DNA of 64,000 nt from assembly GCF_000316625.1 (NCBI RefSeq), contig NC_019676.1, positions 6,218,501-6,282,500 on the forward strand. Direction: 5' to 3'. The DNA is from Nostoc sp. PCC 7107. GTDB taxonomy: Bacteria; Cyanobacteriota; Cyanobacteriia; Cyanobacteriales; Nostocaceae. Made by a program: the position numbers and the translations under genes. Below, one piece after another: positions 8,889 to 17,819 of this stretch. Numbering within the stretch: the first letter of the stretch is position 1; each line of letters opens with the position of its first letter. A model generated the notes under the pieces. It saw only the letters and a program-made list of their open reading frames with translations. It had not been told where the DNA came from and made no database searches.

Positions 8889-11246
8889 TTAAAATGACAA
8901 GCTTCGTTCTTGACCATCATCAATAAATTGCTGTTGGCCTACGCCTACAAGTTCTACAATTATTTGTCGCCGTGGTGGTGTCCATTGTCCTTCGCGCATA
9001 CTAATGTTGACTATTATTTGATTTGCCTCTGTCAGTATGTTAATTCTTCTGAAGGAAAAATTTTGATTGATGTAGGCGAATGTTTGCCCATCATCTTCAT
9101 AAAAACTATATTCACTATTACCAGGCCAAACCCGCAAGCGAATTTCATTAGGTGGTAATTCATCCACATATTGCATCACTGGCTGCATAGGAATTACTGC
9201 ACCACCTCGCACATAAAGGGGCATTTTTTCGAGGGGTGCATCAGCCAAAATATGAGTTGCGCCTTGATAACATTCACCACTCCACCAGTCATACCAAGTA
9301 CCTGCGGGTAAATAGACGGCTCGATGTTCCACACCGGGACGGTAAATTGGCGCAGCCATGAGTGATGAGCCTAAAAGTACTTGATCATAAAGGGTGTAAG
9401 TTTGCGGATCGTTGGGAAAATGGTAGAGTAATGGTCTTAAAATTGGTGCGCCTGTGGTGGCTGCTTCCCAAAATAAACTATAAATATAAGGCAAAAGCTG
9501 ATAACGCAGATTAATATATTCTCTACAGATATTTTCAGTGCGATCGCCAAATACCCAAGGTTCATGACGCATCGTAGACATGGCCGAGTGTCCACGCATC
9601 AAGGGGTAAAGCATTCCTACCTGCATCCAACGAGCAAACAATTCCGCCGTTGCATTTCCCGCAAATCCGCCAATGTCACAACCCACAAACCCCACGCCCG
9701 AAAGTCCCATATTACAAAGCATGGGTAGGGACATTTCCAAATGTTCCCACAAAGAATGGTTGTCCCCCATCCACACAGAAGACCAACGCTGCACACCAGC
9801 ATAACCAGAACGAGTTAATACAAATGATCGCTCTTGTTGACGATGTTGTTGTAATCCTTCCCAACAAGCCTTCGCCATCATCAACCCATACAAATTATGT
9901 ACCTCTTGATGAGTAGCAAAATCCTCTTCTGCGCCCTGCGGTGCATCCAAGGGAAACCAAATCTTCTCGCCACCATCACCAAAGGGACGAGTATCAATTG
10001 CAGGTTCATTCATATCATTCCAAATACCTGCTACACCAACATCTGTCAGATTTTTGTGCAGATTCCCCCACCAATGACACACATCCGCCCGCATAAAGTC
10101 GGGAAAGACGGCTTTTTCCGGCCAAACATAACCGTGAAACAGCGCCCCATCAGCTTTCCGCACAAAATAATCGTTGGCTAATCCTTGGTCAAAAACGTGA
10201 TAATTAGCTTCTGGTTCATACTTCACACCAGGATCAACAATTGTGACTGTTTTAAAACCATCTTTTGCTAAATCTCCAATTAATTGTGCTGGGTGAGGAA
10301 AACGGGCAAGACTCCAAGTAAAGACGCGATAACCGCGCATATAGTCAATATCCAGGTGAATTACATCACAAGGAATACGACGTTGGCGAAATTCCTGTGC
10401 TAATTCTCGCACCACAGTTTCTGATTCATAACTCCAACGACATTGGTGATATCCTAAAGCCCACTTGGGCGGTAAAGGCATTCTCCCTGTTAACTGAGTA
10501 TAGGTGCGGAGAATTTCCGCAGGTTCTGGGCCGTAAATAATGTAATAGTCCAACTCCCCACCGCGAGTTTCCATTTTCCACACCCCTGGTTGGGCTGCAC
10601 CAATATCAAATTGACTCCAGAAGGTGGTATTCAAAAAAATGCCGTAGCCGATATGAGGACGCAACGCCATAAAAAATGGAATCGCTTGGTACATTTCATC
10701 GGTGATTGCATCGTAATCTAAAGCATCAACTGTCCAGTTTGTTTTAACTTGACTGAGTTTATCCAAAAAGCCTGTGCGTTCACCAAAGCCATAAAAATGT
10801 TCATCGGGGGCAATTTTTTTCCAGTTAGCAACTGCACCTAAACGCCAACCAATCCCCATATCTGCATCTTGAGCAAAAGGACGATCAGCTAAATCAAAGC
10901 AGCTAAGATGAAAATTTTGCTTTTGGATACAGATGTGAATTTTTTCTGTTGTAATTTCTAAAGTTGTATCAGTTTCTTTTACCTCATAAAATACTTGTTC
11001 CCATTCACTATCATCTACAGTTATCGCCCAAGGACGACGAGACAAAAATTCGCCTGTGGGTGCAAAACGCACGCGGATTAAATTCGCTGCAAGTATGCTG
11101 AGACTGAGGCGTGAATCACCAGAGGCAAAATTAATACTGCGTTCATTGTTGTTTACCAATTCCCCGTTCATGACTGTTTTCCACGGTTGGTTTGTGGTAG
11201 GGAGTTTTCCAAAATATTGCGGCATGATGTATGAGTTTTTTAGCAA
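8889..11246 (-). CDS. Glycoside hydrolase family 31 alpha-glucosidase
   Basis: 785 residues, a full-length GH31 enzyme with an N-terminal beta-sandwich and a catalytic barrel. The nucleophile motif GIWNDMNEPA places the nucleophile at D411. RGHSAMSTMRHEPW and RYQLLPYIYSLF are typical barrel and exit motifs. It should release glucose from alpha-glucosides such as maltose or glycogen-derived oligosaccharides; exact specificity cannot be read. There is no signal peptide, so it is probably cytoplasmic. ATG at 11225 (MPQYFGKL) is an alternative start and agrees better with the family N-terminus. It is monocistronic, with a 20-bp palindrome about 215 bp upstream. Confidence 0.95.
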   Translation of the reverse strand: MLKNSYIMPQYFGKLPTTNQPWKTVMNGELVNNNERSINFASGDSRLSLSILAANLIRVRFAPTGEFLSRRPWAITVDDSEWEQVFYEVKETDTTLEITTEKIHICIQKQNFHLSCFDLADRPFAQDADMGIGWRLGAVANWKKIAPDEHFYGFGERTGFLDKLSQVKTNWTVDALDYDAITDEMYQAIPFFMALRPHIGYGIFLNTTFWSQFDIGAAQPGVWKMETRGGELDYYIIYGPEPAEILRTYTQLTGRMPLPPKWALGYHQCRWSYESETVVRELAQEFRQRRIPCDVIHLDIDYMRGYRVFTWSLARFPHPAQLIGDLAKDGFKTVTIVDPGVKYEPEANYHVFDQGLANDYFVRKADGALFHGYVWPEKAVFPDFMRADVCHWWGNLHKNLTDVGVAGIWNDMNEPAIDTRPFGDGGEKIWFPLDAPQGAEEDFATHQEVHNLYGLMMAKACWEGLQQHRQQERSFVLTRSGYAGVQRWSSVWMGDNHSLWEHLEMSLPMLCNMGLSGVGFVGCDIGGFAGNATAELFARWMQVGMLYPLMRGHSAMSTMRHEPWVFGDRTENICREYINLRYQLLPYIYSLFWEAATTGAPILRPLLYHFPNDPQTYTLYDQVLLGSSLMAAPIYRPGVEHRAVYLPAGTWYDWWSGECYQGATHILADAPLEKMPLYVRGGAVIPMQPVMQYVDELPPNEIRLRVWPGNSEYSFYEDDGQTFAYINQNFSFRRINILTEANQIIVNISMREGQWTPPRRQIIVELVGVGQQQFIDDGQERSLSF

Positions 11247-11458
11247 CAGGACTGATGCAGGTTTTTAATATTAATCTGATTGTAGAAATTAAAAATGGCA
11301 ATTTTAATTAACGATTTTTAGCTCAAGCAAACTCATCATTAATTATATTGATTATTGTGGCGATCGCATCCACATTAAAGTAGATTTACAATCTCTGCCA
11401 TATTATAGATACAGTCTGAGAAACTTAAAATTTAAGCTATTCTTAGTTAGAGTTCAGT

Positions 11459-11478
11459 AGAATGTAAATTTACATTCT
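11459..11478. promoter_or_regulatory. 20-bp perfect palindrome upstream of the GH31 gene
   Basis: AGAATGTAAATTTACATTCT reads identically on both strands. It lies about 213 bp upstream of the alpha-glucosidase start and has the size of a dimeric repressor site. No cognate regulator is adjacent, so its role is inference. Confidence 0.3.
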
Positions 11479-11843
11479 GATAAAAGCAAAGGTTTGAAGA
11501 CAAAACTAAGGAAGAGAAAGAAAAGGAGATTTGTTATTACAGCTTTCTTTTTCTTTCTCCCTTTTGTACTTATATAAAACTCACATTTGATGTTTAATCA
11601 GTACATTTGTCTAGGCCTTCTTTGCTGCCAACTGTTCCTAAATGCACAAAATTGTCTCTTAGACAATAAGCGTTTGCGAAAATTATCGGTTTTGGCTTTC
11701 TCCTCAATCGCCCCAAAGCAAAGCCTAGTTTTTTGTGATTCGTGAGCAAAGCTGCTTCATCTTCAGGGGAGAATTCACAAATGAAGACTCCGGCGATATC
11801 AACCTGAAGGTAACTAAGTCGAACGATGCAAATAAACAGAAGA

Positions 11844-11868
11844 GTCAACTCTCATCACCTTAACTGAA
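11844..11868. repeat. Fragment of the 46.3-kb MITE family
   Basis: About 25 bases (TCAACTCTCATCACC followed by TTAACTGAAC) match, in inverse orientation, the left end of the MITE at 46316-46526. The other end is not found here, so this is a truncated copy. Confidence 0.5.
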
Positions 11869-12143
11869 CAGTAGGGGGTTGGGGAGGGGTAATTTTGTAC
11901 CACACCAGAGTTGGAAATACTATGGCTGGGGATTACCTAAGATTTGAGGGGGGAATTGTAGTGAGAATTCAGGAGCTAGACTCCAGGAATCAGGATGTGG
12001 GAAAATCAGATATGATTGCTAGATTCCTGAGATTTAACATTTAAAGATGGATATAGCCTGTACGCACACCACAGTAGTATCGATTTAGAAACTAAGCGCA
12101 AGCTGATTAATAATTTCGACTGGCGACCTCATATTGGAAAAAA

Positions 12144-12343
12144 TGAATGCAGTTGAAATTGACTCTTGGGAAGAATACCAATTATTCAGGGTTGTCAAGC
12201 AAATTAATATACAACCTATGCAGTTCCTGAAAGCAATTAATCCCAGTACAGGGGAAGTGCCTGTTTCTAAAGTACCTCTGCTATTGAGGCTGTGCAGTGG
12301 TTAAACAGAAATCGCAAATCAAAATAAAACTAGGATTTCAACA
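12144..12343 (+). pseudogene. Frameshifted coding remnant, family not securely named
   Basis: A 53-codon frame (12144-12305) contains QFLKAINPSTGEVPVSKVP. After a +1 shift the sequence continues as TSAIEAVQWLNRN. The two halves together resemble the C-terminal end of cyanobacterial proteins that end in a CPSTG...VLRVPP...REAITWVNW pattern. I recall this from memory and cannot confirm the family. No start or upstream body is present, so it reads as a decayed 3' fragment. Confidence 0.3.
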
Positions 12344-12355
12344 CAAAAGTTGGTT

Positions 12356-13153
12356 ATGAAAATTTGGCAAGCTGATTTTTATCGGAGTTCACAACAAGAT
12401 AAATCTGGACAAGTGTTGTGGGAGTTGTTGATTTGTGATGTAAATCGCAGCTTTGAGTATACAGCAGCCTGTCCCCAGTCAGAGGCAAATTCAAGCTGGG
12501 TTATTGAACAAATTCAACAAGCAGCAGGTGAAAAATTACCAAATGTGATTCAAGTTTTTCGGCCGCAGTCGTTAAGTTTAATTGAAACAGCCGGACGCAA
12601 CTTAGGTATTGTGGTAGAAGCAACCCGCCGGACTTTAGCACTCAAACAGTGGTTACAAGAAAGGCATTCTGCTGTTAGTTTAGAAAAACCTGCACCTTTA
12701 CCATTACCAGAAAATCTTTGGGGTGAACAGTGGCGCTTGGCAACTTTAGCGGCTGGCGACTTAGAAACGGAATTTAGCGATCGCCCCATTCCCATTTTAT
12801 CTATGCCAGAATTTCTTACACCCATAAATCTGGGTTTGGCCTCAACAATACCTGTTCCTGGTGTAGTAATTTATGGCGGTAGGCAATCTATGCGTTTGGC
12901 ACGTTGGTTAGCCACAGCTAAACCTGTAGCTTTAAATTACATAGCTGGTGCGCCCGATGGTTTAATTTTAGAAGCTGGTTTGGTTGATAGATGGGTATTA
13001 GCCACTTTTGAAGATGCTGAAGTCACCACCGCTGCCAAAATTTATGAACAGCGTAAACAACAAAGTCGAGGATTACACTTTTTGTTAATTCAACCCGATG
13101 ATTCTGGGATGACTTACAGCGGCTTTTGGTTATTACAAAGCGAAATTAATTGA
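12356..13153 (+). CDS. Tab2/Atab2 family RNA-binding protein
   Basis: 265 residues starting at ATG 12356 (MKIWQADFYR); a TTG six bases earlier would add two residues. The opening MKIWQADFYRS, the mid-protein RPQSLSLIETAGRNLGI and the C-terminal LHFLLIQPDDSGMTYSGFWLL are hallmarks of the Tab2 family (formerly DUF1092). Plant Atab2/Tab2 binds RNA and promotes translation of photosystem mRNAs. The cyanobacterial role is inferred to be similar but is not shown. It stands alone on the plus strand. Confidence 0.93.
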   Translation: MKIWQADFYRSSQQDKSGQVLWELLICDVNRSFEYTAACPQSEANSSWVIEQIQQAAGEKLPNVIQVFRPQSLSLIETAGRNLGIVVEATRRTLALKQWLQERHSAVSLEKPAPLPLPENLWGEQWRLATLAAGDLETEFSDRPIPILSMPEFLTPINLGLASTIPVPGVVIYGGRQSMRLARWLATAKPVALNYIAGAPDGLILEAGLVDRWVLATFEDAEVTTAAKIYEQRKQQSRGLHFLLIQPDDSGMTYSGFWLLQSEIN

Positions 13154-13235
13154 ATAAGTAATTTTTGGTGGTAATTATTTTTACTTATTGCCATAACCAA
13201 GGTAATTAAAACAACTGCACAAGACTTTTAACTCT

Positions 13236-13370
13236 GTCACCTGTTACCTGTCACCTATCACCTGTAATACCAATTCTCTAAAATGAAGCAACATATTCAA
13301 ACCCTGAAAACCATGCTATATCTGACTTTCTTAATTACGAATTACGAACTAGTATCACCTATCACCTGTC
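13236..13370. repeat. Heptameric STRR clusters flanking a 90-bp insert
   Basis: CACCTGT/CACCTAT heptamers cluster at 13236-13266 and again at 13353-13370. The DNA between them begins AATACCAATT. This is the short tandem repeat type common between cyanobacterial genes. The second cluster overlaps the last codons of the DUF2470 gene. Confidence 0.6.
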
Positions 13371-13642
13371 AGCCGTGCCTGTTTTACCATCGCAATCAAA
13401 GTTTGATGGGCATCTTCCGCATCAGCTAAAACATGGTCAAATTGGATACGCACTGGTATCGTTTCTCCATTTAGTTGTGCGCTTAAATCCATACCTTGAG
13501 CATCAATTAATAGCATTTGGGCGGCTGTCGCCTCTGTGACATTAGCAAAAGCTTTTGCATATAGTAATACCGCCTCAGCATGATCTTCATTCATGTGGTT
13601 GCAGATGCGTGAGCTAATTTCGGGAGAAAATTGTTCAGACAT
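13355..13642 (-). CDS. DUF2470 domain protein
   Basis: A 95-residue protein that is entirely a DUF2470 domain: SRICNHMNEDHAEAVLLYAK at 11-30, then LLIDAQGMDLSAQ. The domain forms the C-terminal part of HugZ-type heme utilisation proteins and of plant proteins related to glutamyl-tRNA reductase binding. Free-standing copies are common in cyanobacteria and their function is unproven. The HMNEDHA motif is intact. The last five codons, including the stop, lie in an STRR repeat, so the C-terminus may differ among relatives. Confidence 0.88.
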   Translation of the reverse strand: MSEQFSPEISSRICNHMNEDHAEAVLLYAKAFANVTEATAAQMLLIDAQGMDLSAQLNGETIPVRIQFDHVLADAEDAHQTLIAMVKQARLTGDR

Positions 13643-13861
13643 TGGGCAAACGAAATTAAGATAACATCCTAAATTTTAAGCTAATGCAAAGCCAATGTTT
13701 AGTGTTAGTGCGTGTTTGCCGATTTAGCGTCTTTGGTACAGACAATAAGACTTCAAATAAAATTTAAATTTACTCAAGTAATATTTATATTTATTTACGG
13801 AATAAACACCGCTCATACTGTAGCAAAAATATTAAACTGATTTTATTCCAGTTAAAAGCAG

Positions 13862-14620
13862 ATGAGCGAAACTAGGCAACGGCGAATAGTTATTGGGGAT
13901 GTGCATGGCCATTATGAAGGCTTGATGACTCTGTTAGAGGCGATCGCACCAACATCAAATGATCAAGTTTATTTTCTCGGCGACTTAATTGATCGCGGCC
14001 CCCACAGCTACCATGTAGTTAACTTTGTCAAACAGAATAATTATCCCTGTCTGCTAGGTAACCACGAGCAGATGTTATTGAATATTCTCACCCAAAAAAA
14101 TGTTCCCCCACCAGCCATGCAGGCTTGGCTATACAGCGGCGGACAAGCAACTCTCAGCAGTTACCAAACATCTACCATTCCCCAAGACCATTTAGATTGG
14201 TTTCAAGCGCTGCCCACTTATCTAGATTTGGGTGACATTTGGTTAACTCACGCCGGATTAAACCCTACCATGCCTTTAGCCGAACAAACTGCCGATCAGT
14301 TTTGCTGGATTAGGGACGAATTTCACGGGATCGAAAAGCCTTATTTTCCTGATAAGCTCATTATTGTTGGGCATACTATCACTTTTACTTTACCAAACGT
14401 AACTCCCGGTAAACTAGCCGAAGGCAAAGGCTGGTTAGATATAGATACGGGAGCCTATCATCCCCGCAGTGGTTGGTTAACGGGATTAGATATTACCAAT
14501 CAGCTAATTTATCAAGTGAATGTTTTTCAAAATAGTGTGCGTATCTTGCCTTTAGAAGATGGGGTAATTACGGTTGAGCCTTCCCAAATCAAAGCTCGCC
14601 GCCATCCGCAGCGAGCATAG
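13862..14620 (+). CDS. PPP-family serine/threonine protein phosphatase
   Basis: 252 residues with all metallophosphoesterase motifs in order: GDVHGHYEG, GDLIDRGPHS, GNHEQ, a mid-protein LTHAGLNP and IVGHTI, followed by WLDIDTGAY. These supply the two-metal ligands and catalytic His of bacterial PP1/2A-like phosphatases (the PrpA/PphA group). It should dephosphorylate phosphoproteins in the cytosol; the substrate is not evident. Start ATG at 13862. Diadenosine tetraphosphatase-like hydrolases share the fold and are the main alternative. Confidence 0.9.
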   Translation: MSETRQRRIVIGDVHGHYEGLMTLLEAIAPTSNDQVYFLGDLIDRGPHSYHVVNFVKQNNYPCLLGNHEQMLLNILTQKNVPPPAMQAWLYSGGQATLSSYQTSTIPQDHLDWFQALPTYLDLGDIWLTHAGLNPTMPLAEQTADQFCWIRDEFHGIEKPYFPDKLIIVGHTITFTLPNVTPGKLAEGKGWLDIDTGAYHPRSGWLTGLDITNQLIYQVNVFQNSVRILPLEDGVITVEPSQIKARRHPQRA

Positions 14621-14652
14621 TTTTTGGTTGTTGATTGCACAATAAAATAAAA

Positions 14653-15510
14653 TTAGACTAACGGTCGGATATTAGCTCGATAAGCAGCGTTATCTAAGCC
14701 ATCACGCCTACTACTAGGTTGAGCGTTAATTGCACGTTTGAGATTAGTAATGCGATCGCTTGTAGCCGGGTGTGTACTCAAGAACGTTGGGCCAGAACCA
14801 CTTTTTAACAGCTTTTGCATAAAGGAGACCATACCTGATTGGGCATAGCCTGCTCTTGTTAAAGTTCTTAAACCTCTTTTATCAGCATCAAACTCATCTT
14901 GGCGACTGCGGGGACGGTTGAGCGCTAAGTCTACACCAATAGCCACTGCTTGATTACGGTCTAAGCCTGCGGCTGTAGCCACTCCACTAGCAAGCGCTCT
15001 TTGTCGCATTTGCTTAACCAAGTGTTTACCACCTATGTGACCAATTTCATGAGCTATCACACTGGCTAGTTCTGCTTCATTTTCGGCAGTTTTTAGTAAA
15101 CCTGTGTTGACATAAACAAAACCCCCAGTGGTAGCAAAAGCATTTACAGCGTTGTCTTCTACTACTTGGAACGTAAAGGGAAGATTGGGGCGATCGCTAT
15201 TGGCGGCTAATTTTTGACCAATGTCTTGCACATAACGATTCACCGCTTCATTTCGATACAGACGAATTTCACTACGTAGCTCATCATTCATCTGTTTGCC
15301 CAGTTCTACCTCCTGGCGATCAGATATATTAGACAGTTGAAGTATCTGCGCTCCTTGGAACAACAGTGGTAATAAATCTATAGCCCGACTGGGCGCGGGA
15401 GTACTCAGACACAAACTCAGAGCAACTACCACCGAAATTATCGGATATAACCAACTACGTTGCCAGCGACGATAATTGGCCGAAAAACCTTTCCAAGTCA
15501 TCATAAGCAC
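14653..15510 (-). CDS. M48 family metalloprotease, exported
   Basis: 285 residues. An N-terminal hydrophobic segment (about 21-42) with a small-residue exit suggests export or membrane anchoring. The zinc motif HEIGH is at 154-158, with the downstream third ligand Glu in RQDEFDADKRG about 50 residues later. This layout matches BepA/YcaL-type M48 proteases, which act on misfolded envelope proteins; here the C-terminal TPR domain of BepA is missing. It converges with the phosphatase gene, 32 bp apart. ATG at 15504 or 15501 could also be the start. Confidence 0.92.
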   Translation of the reverse strand: MLMMTWKGFSANYRRWQRSWLYPIISVVVALSLCLSTPAPSRAIDLLPLLFQGAQILQLSNISDRQEVELGKQMNDELRSEIRLYRNEAVNRYVQDIGQKLAANSDRPNLPFTFQVVEDNAVNAFATTGGFVYVNTGLLKTAENEAELASVIAHEIGHIGGKHLVKQMRQRALASGVATAAGLDRNQAVAIGVDLALNRPRSRQDEFDADKRGLRTLTRAGYAQSGMVSFMQKLLKSGSGPTFLSTHPATSDRITNLKRAINAQPSSRRDGLDNAAYRANIRPLV

Positions 15511-15832
15511 TTCTGATAATAGTTTTAGGACAAGGGAAAATAATTAAGACAAAATATGAGACGAAATTACAGCTTGTGAAGTTGCATTTTCATCTGATGA
15601 CTACGGATGCGATCGCCCATATTCTCCCCAGAAGTATTTATCTGAATTAGGCGATAGCAAGTGTGTAAAGGATTGGCAACTTTACGCCGATTTTTCCAAC
15701 TCGTGATACACTGTCGCAAGACTGCAACGTCCAGCCATTTTCAGCCTTATTTTCAGTCGGAAAATCTACCGTGTCCCAGATCAACTTTGTTGCTACAATC
15801 AAATACTTTGTTTGTCTATAGGAAAAGTTTTT
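15511..15832. other. Intergenic region, M48 protease / DUF4330
   Basis: This 322-bp divergent spacer should carry both promoters. It contains one HIP1-like site. I see no hairpin, repeat or RNA gene. Confidence 0.4.
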
Positions 15833-16366
15833 ATGGCTATTTTTGATTCCAAAGGTCGCTTGTTCGGGAAAATCAATATTCTTGATTTAGGTGCTGCACT
15901 CGTAATTATTCTAGTCATAGTGGGCATTTTCATCTTTCCTGGAACCTCTGGTTCTGTAGCTCAAGTTGGTTCAAAAACAGTCCCGATTGAAGTAGATTTG
16001 GCAGTACGGGGTTTGAATGTGCGCGACCCTGAACGCTTATTTGACAATGGATTTAAAAAAGGCGGTAAAACTAACGTCATTATCCGCAATCAGCCCTACG
16101 GTCAAATTGGCATTAAATCTATTGAAGTGCTAGAGAGAACAATCACCGCTACCCAACCAGATGGTTCAGTTAAGGAAGTCAAAGATCCTAGAAAGAACAA
16201 TTACAGTACAGATATGCTGTTAACTTTGGAAGGTAAGGCTCAAGTAACAGAAAGTGGCCCAGTTTTAGGTAACAGCAAAGTCAAAATTGGTATGCCTTTT
16301 GAGTTAGAAGGCTTTAATTACAACTTCAACGCCACTGTGATTGATGTGCGCGTGCAGAATAAATAA
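15833..16366 (+). CDS. DUF4330 domain protein, single-pass membrane
   Basis: 177 residues from ATG 15833, preceded by GGAAAAG. A TTG seven codons upstream is unlikely. The N-terminal FDSKGRLFGKINILDLGA is typical of DUF4330, followed by one membrane helix (about 22-40) and a soluble periplasmic domain. The family is widespread in cyanobacteria, with no established function. It ends before a strong hairpin shared with the convergent hydrolase gene. Confidence 0.87.
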   Translation: MAIFDSKGRLFGKINILDLGAALVIILVIVGIFIFPGTSGSVAQVGSKTVPIEVDLAVRGLNVRDPERLFDNGFKKGGKTNVIIRNQPYGQIGIKSIEVLERTITATQPDGSVKEVKDPRKNNYSTDMLLTLEGKAQVTESGPVLGNSKVKIGMPFELEGFNYNFNATVIDVRVQNK

Positions 16367-16371
16367 GAAGA

Positions 16372-16392
16372 GTCAATGGTCAATGGTCAATA
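16372..16392. repeat. Three tandem heptamers (GTCAATG type)
   Basis: Two copies of GTCAATG and one of GTCAATA stand head to tail directly after the DUF4330 stop. Inverted versions (CCATTGAC) occur at about 16415 and 16485. This is a cyanobacterial STRR. Confidence 0.7.
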
Positions 16393-16437
16393 GTCCAGAG
16401 TCAAAAATCAAAAGTCCATTGACCAATGGATGTAAGC

Positions 16438-16455
16438 CCCCGGATAAATCCGGGG
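16438..16455. terminator. GC-rich hairpin between convergent genes
   Basis: CCCCGGA (16438-16444) and TCCGGGG (16449-16455) form a perfect 7-bp stem with a TAAA loop. There is no U-run, but its position between two convergent genes suits a bidirectional transcription stop. Confidence 0.5.
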
Positions 16456-16470
16456 AATCAATCAAAAATC

Positions 16471-17379
16471 TCAAATTGTCCGACCATTGACTAAAGTCAA
16501 AAACTGGCGAATTAATCCAATAGTGACTGCTGGTAGTTCTAACTGGGGTGTTAATCCTACACCATCTAATTCTTGAAATACGCGAATTGCTTGGAGGTTC
16601 ATCTGTGCCAAACGACGACCGATGTCGGGGCCGGTAAATTGGGATTTTTGCCCCCAAATAATTGCAGTGGGAGTTGTCAGTTGTTGAATATGCAGTGACA
16701 AATCAAAACATAAGTCGCCCCGCACAAAAGATAATGCGGCATATTCGGCATTAGGCTGCTGGGCAGACTGGAGATAAGCTTCAGCAATTTCTTGATAGAC
16801 TCGATTAGCTTGAGCAAATTGTCTTTGCTCTAAAAAACTGCGAATCCCTGCTTCTGTGGCAATACCAGTACTGTAGAGTAAACGGTCAAGAACTGGCACA
16901 CTGACCAATTGAGCGAAAAAACTCCGGGAGTAGTCTGTGCCAAAATCAGATAGTCCAGCAGGTGTGGTGAGAATTAGAGACTTAAATAATTCAGGATGAG
17001 CGATCGCTACTCGAATTGTCAACGCCGCGGTCAAGGAGGACGCAATCACTGTTACTGGTGCTGTACAAGTTTGCTGCAAAAATTCCCGAATCGTCGTTAA
17101 ATAATCTTCAATCTGGTAATTCCGCACTGGATGTTCTGATTTACCCCACCCGATTAAATCTGGGGCGAGAATGCGATATTCACTAGCAAAAGCTGGATAA
17201 ACCTTTGACCACTCATAAGCAGAAGACCCACCGCCAAAACCATGTAGAAATACTAAAGTTTCTGCTTCTGGTTTGGCGATCGCTTTATTTTGCCAAAGTG
17301 AGCCAGTAGCAGTGTAATATACCATTCTTCCTAGCGATGTGATGATTGAGCTTTGCTCAAATCCCTGTGGCTGAAACAT
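16471..17379 (-). CDS. Alpha/beta hydrolase-fold protein with degenerate catalytic residues
   Basis: 302 residues. The oxyanion-loop motif FLHGFGGGSSAYEW and the LAPDLIGWGKSEHP strand-turn clearly mark the fold. The nucleophile elbow reads A-S-S-L-T (113-117) in place of G-x-S-x-G. The usual acid position (WGQKSQF) lacks Asp, and the region where GH..P is expected reads DGVGLTPQLELP without His. If these alignments are right, Ser115 has no triad partners, so the protein may be non-catalytic. Monocistronic. Confidence 0.85.
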   Translation of the reverse strand: MFQPQGFEQSSIITSLGRMVYYTATGSLWQNKAIAKPEAETLVFLHGFGGGSSAYEWSKVYPAFASEYRILAPDLIGWGKSEHPVRNYQIEDYLTTIREFLQQTCTAPVTVIASSLTAALTIRVAIAHPELFKSLILTTPAGLSDFGTDYSRSFFAQLVSVPVLDRLLYSTGIATEAGIRSFLEQRQFAQANRVYQEIAEAYLQSAQQPNAEYAALSFVRGDLCFDLSLHIQQLTTPTAIIWGQKSQFTGPDIGRRLAQMNLQAIRVFQELDGVGLTPQLELPAVTIGLIRQFLTLVNGRTI

Positions 17380-17819
17380 ATATATCTGTCGTTAATTTAT
17401 GAATAAATCAAGTTATTGAGTGCAACTAACACTCGCTTCACCCCTAACACCCCGTACTTTAATGGGATTTCCTAGAAATTATCTATTGCTATTATTAGCA
17501 AACCCTCATTTTTCTACCTCTAGCCTCCGCCAGATTAAGCAGATGTAAAATCACTGGCTTACGTGTAAAGATTCAGTGATTTTTTTGTCTCTCATTTGCC
17601 GTGTATTTGCCTGGAAATACTTTAGCTAAAGGCTTTAACCAAGTAGCTTGTATTACTTTAGTCATATAAGGGGCATCAGTTTTTTATGGTAATCTATCAG
17701 AAAACTCACGTAAAGTTTTGAGCGTCCAGAATAGTTGAAATACCTAAGATTAACAACGATTCTGCGTTCAGCAAAAACAGCTTTAGATATAATTACTTAT
17801 CTAAATCGTTCTCTAGGTA
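17380..17819. other. Intergenic region with an orphan terminator
   Basis: 440 bp between a divergent gene pair. The only structure is a terminator-like hairpin at 17548-17586 on the plus strand, with no plus-strand gene in front of it. A small transcript ending there is possible. Confidence 0.4.
17548..17586 (+). terminator. Orphan rho-independent terminator candidate
   Basis: AAATCACTG (17548-17556) pairs with CAGTGATTT (17574-17582), and seven T residues run from 17580 to 17586. The nearest upstream plus-strand gene is 1.1 kb away behind a minus-strand gene, so it may end a small RNA. Confidence 0.45.

Larger units (their letters stand above)
11247..12355. other. 1.1-kb intergenic region with decayed repeats
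   Basis: No convincing intact gene. It holds a 20-bp palindrome (11459-11478), a purine-rich stretch answered by a pyrimidine-rich one (about 11512-11565), a fragment matching one end of the MITE at 46.3 kb (11844-11868), and a broken coding remnant (12144-12343). An 84-codon minus-strand frame (11594-11848) resembles nothing I recognise. The whole looks like eroded sequence. Confidence 0.5.

Noticed and set aside
11594-11848. Minus-strand ORF of 84 codons
   Set aside because: No family resemblance, no ribosome site, and it lies in eroded DNA ending in a MITE fragment.
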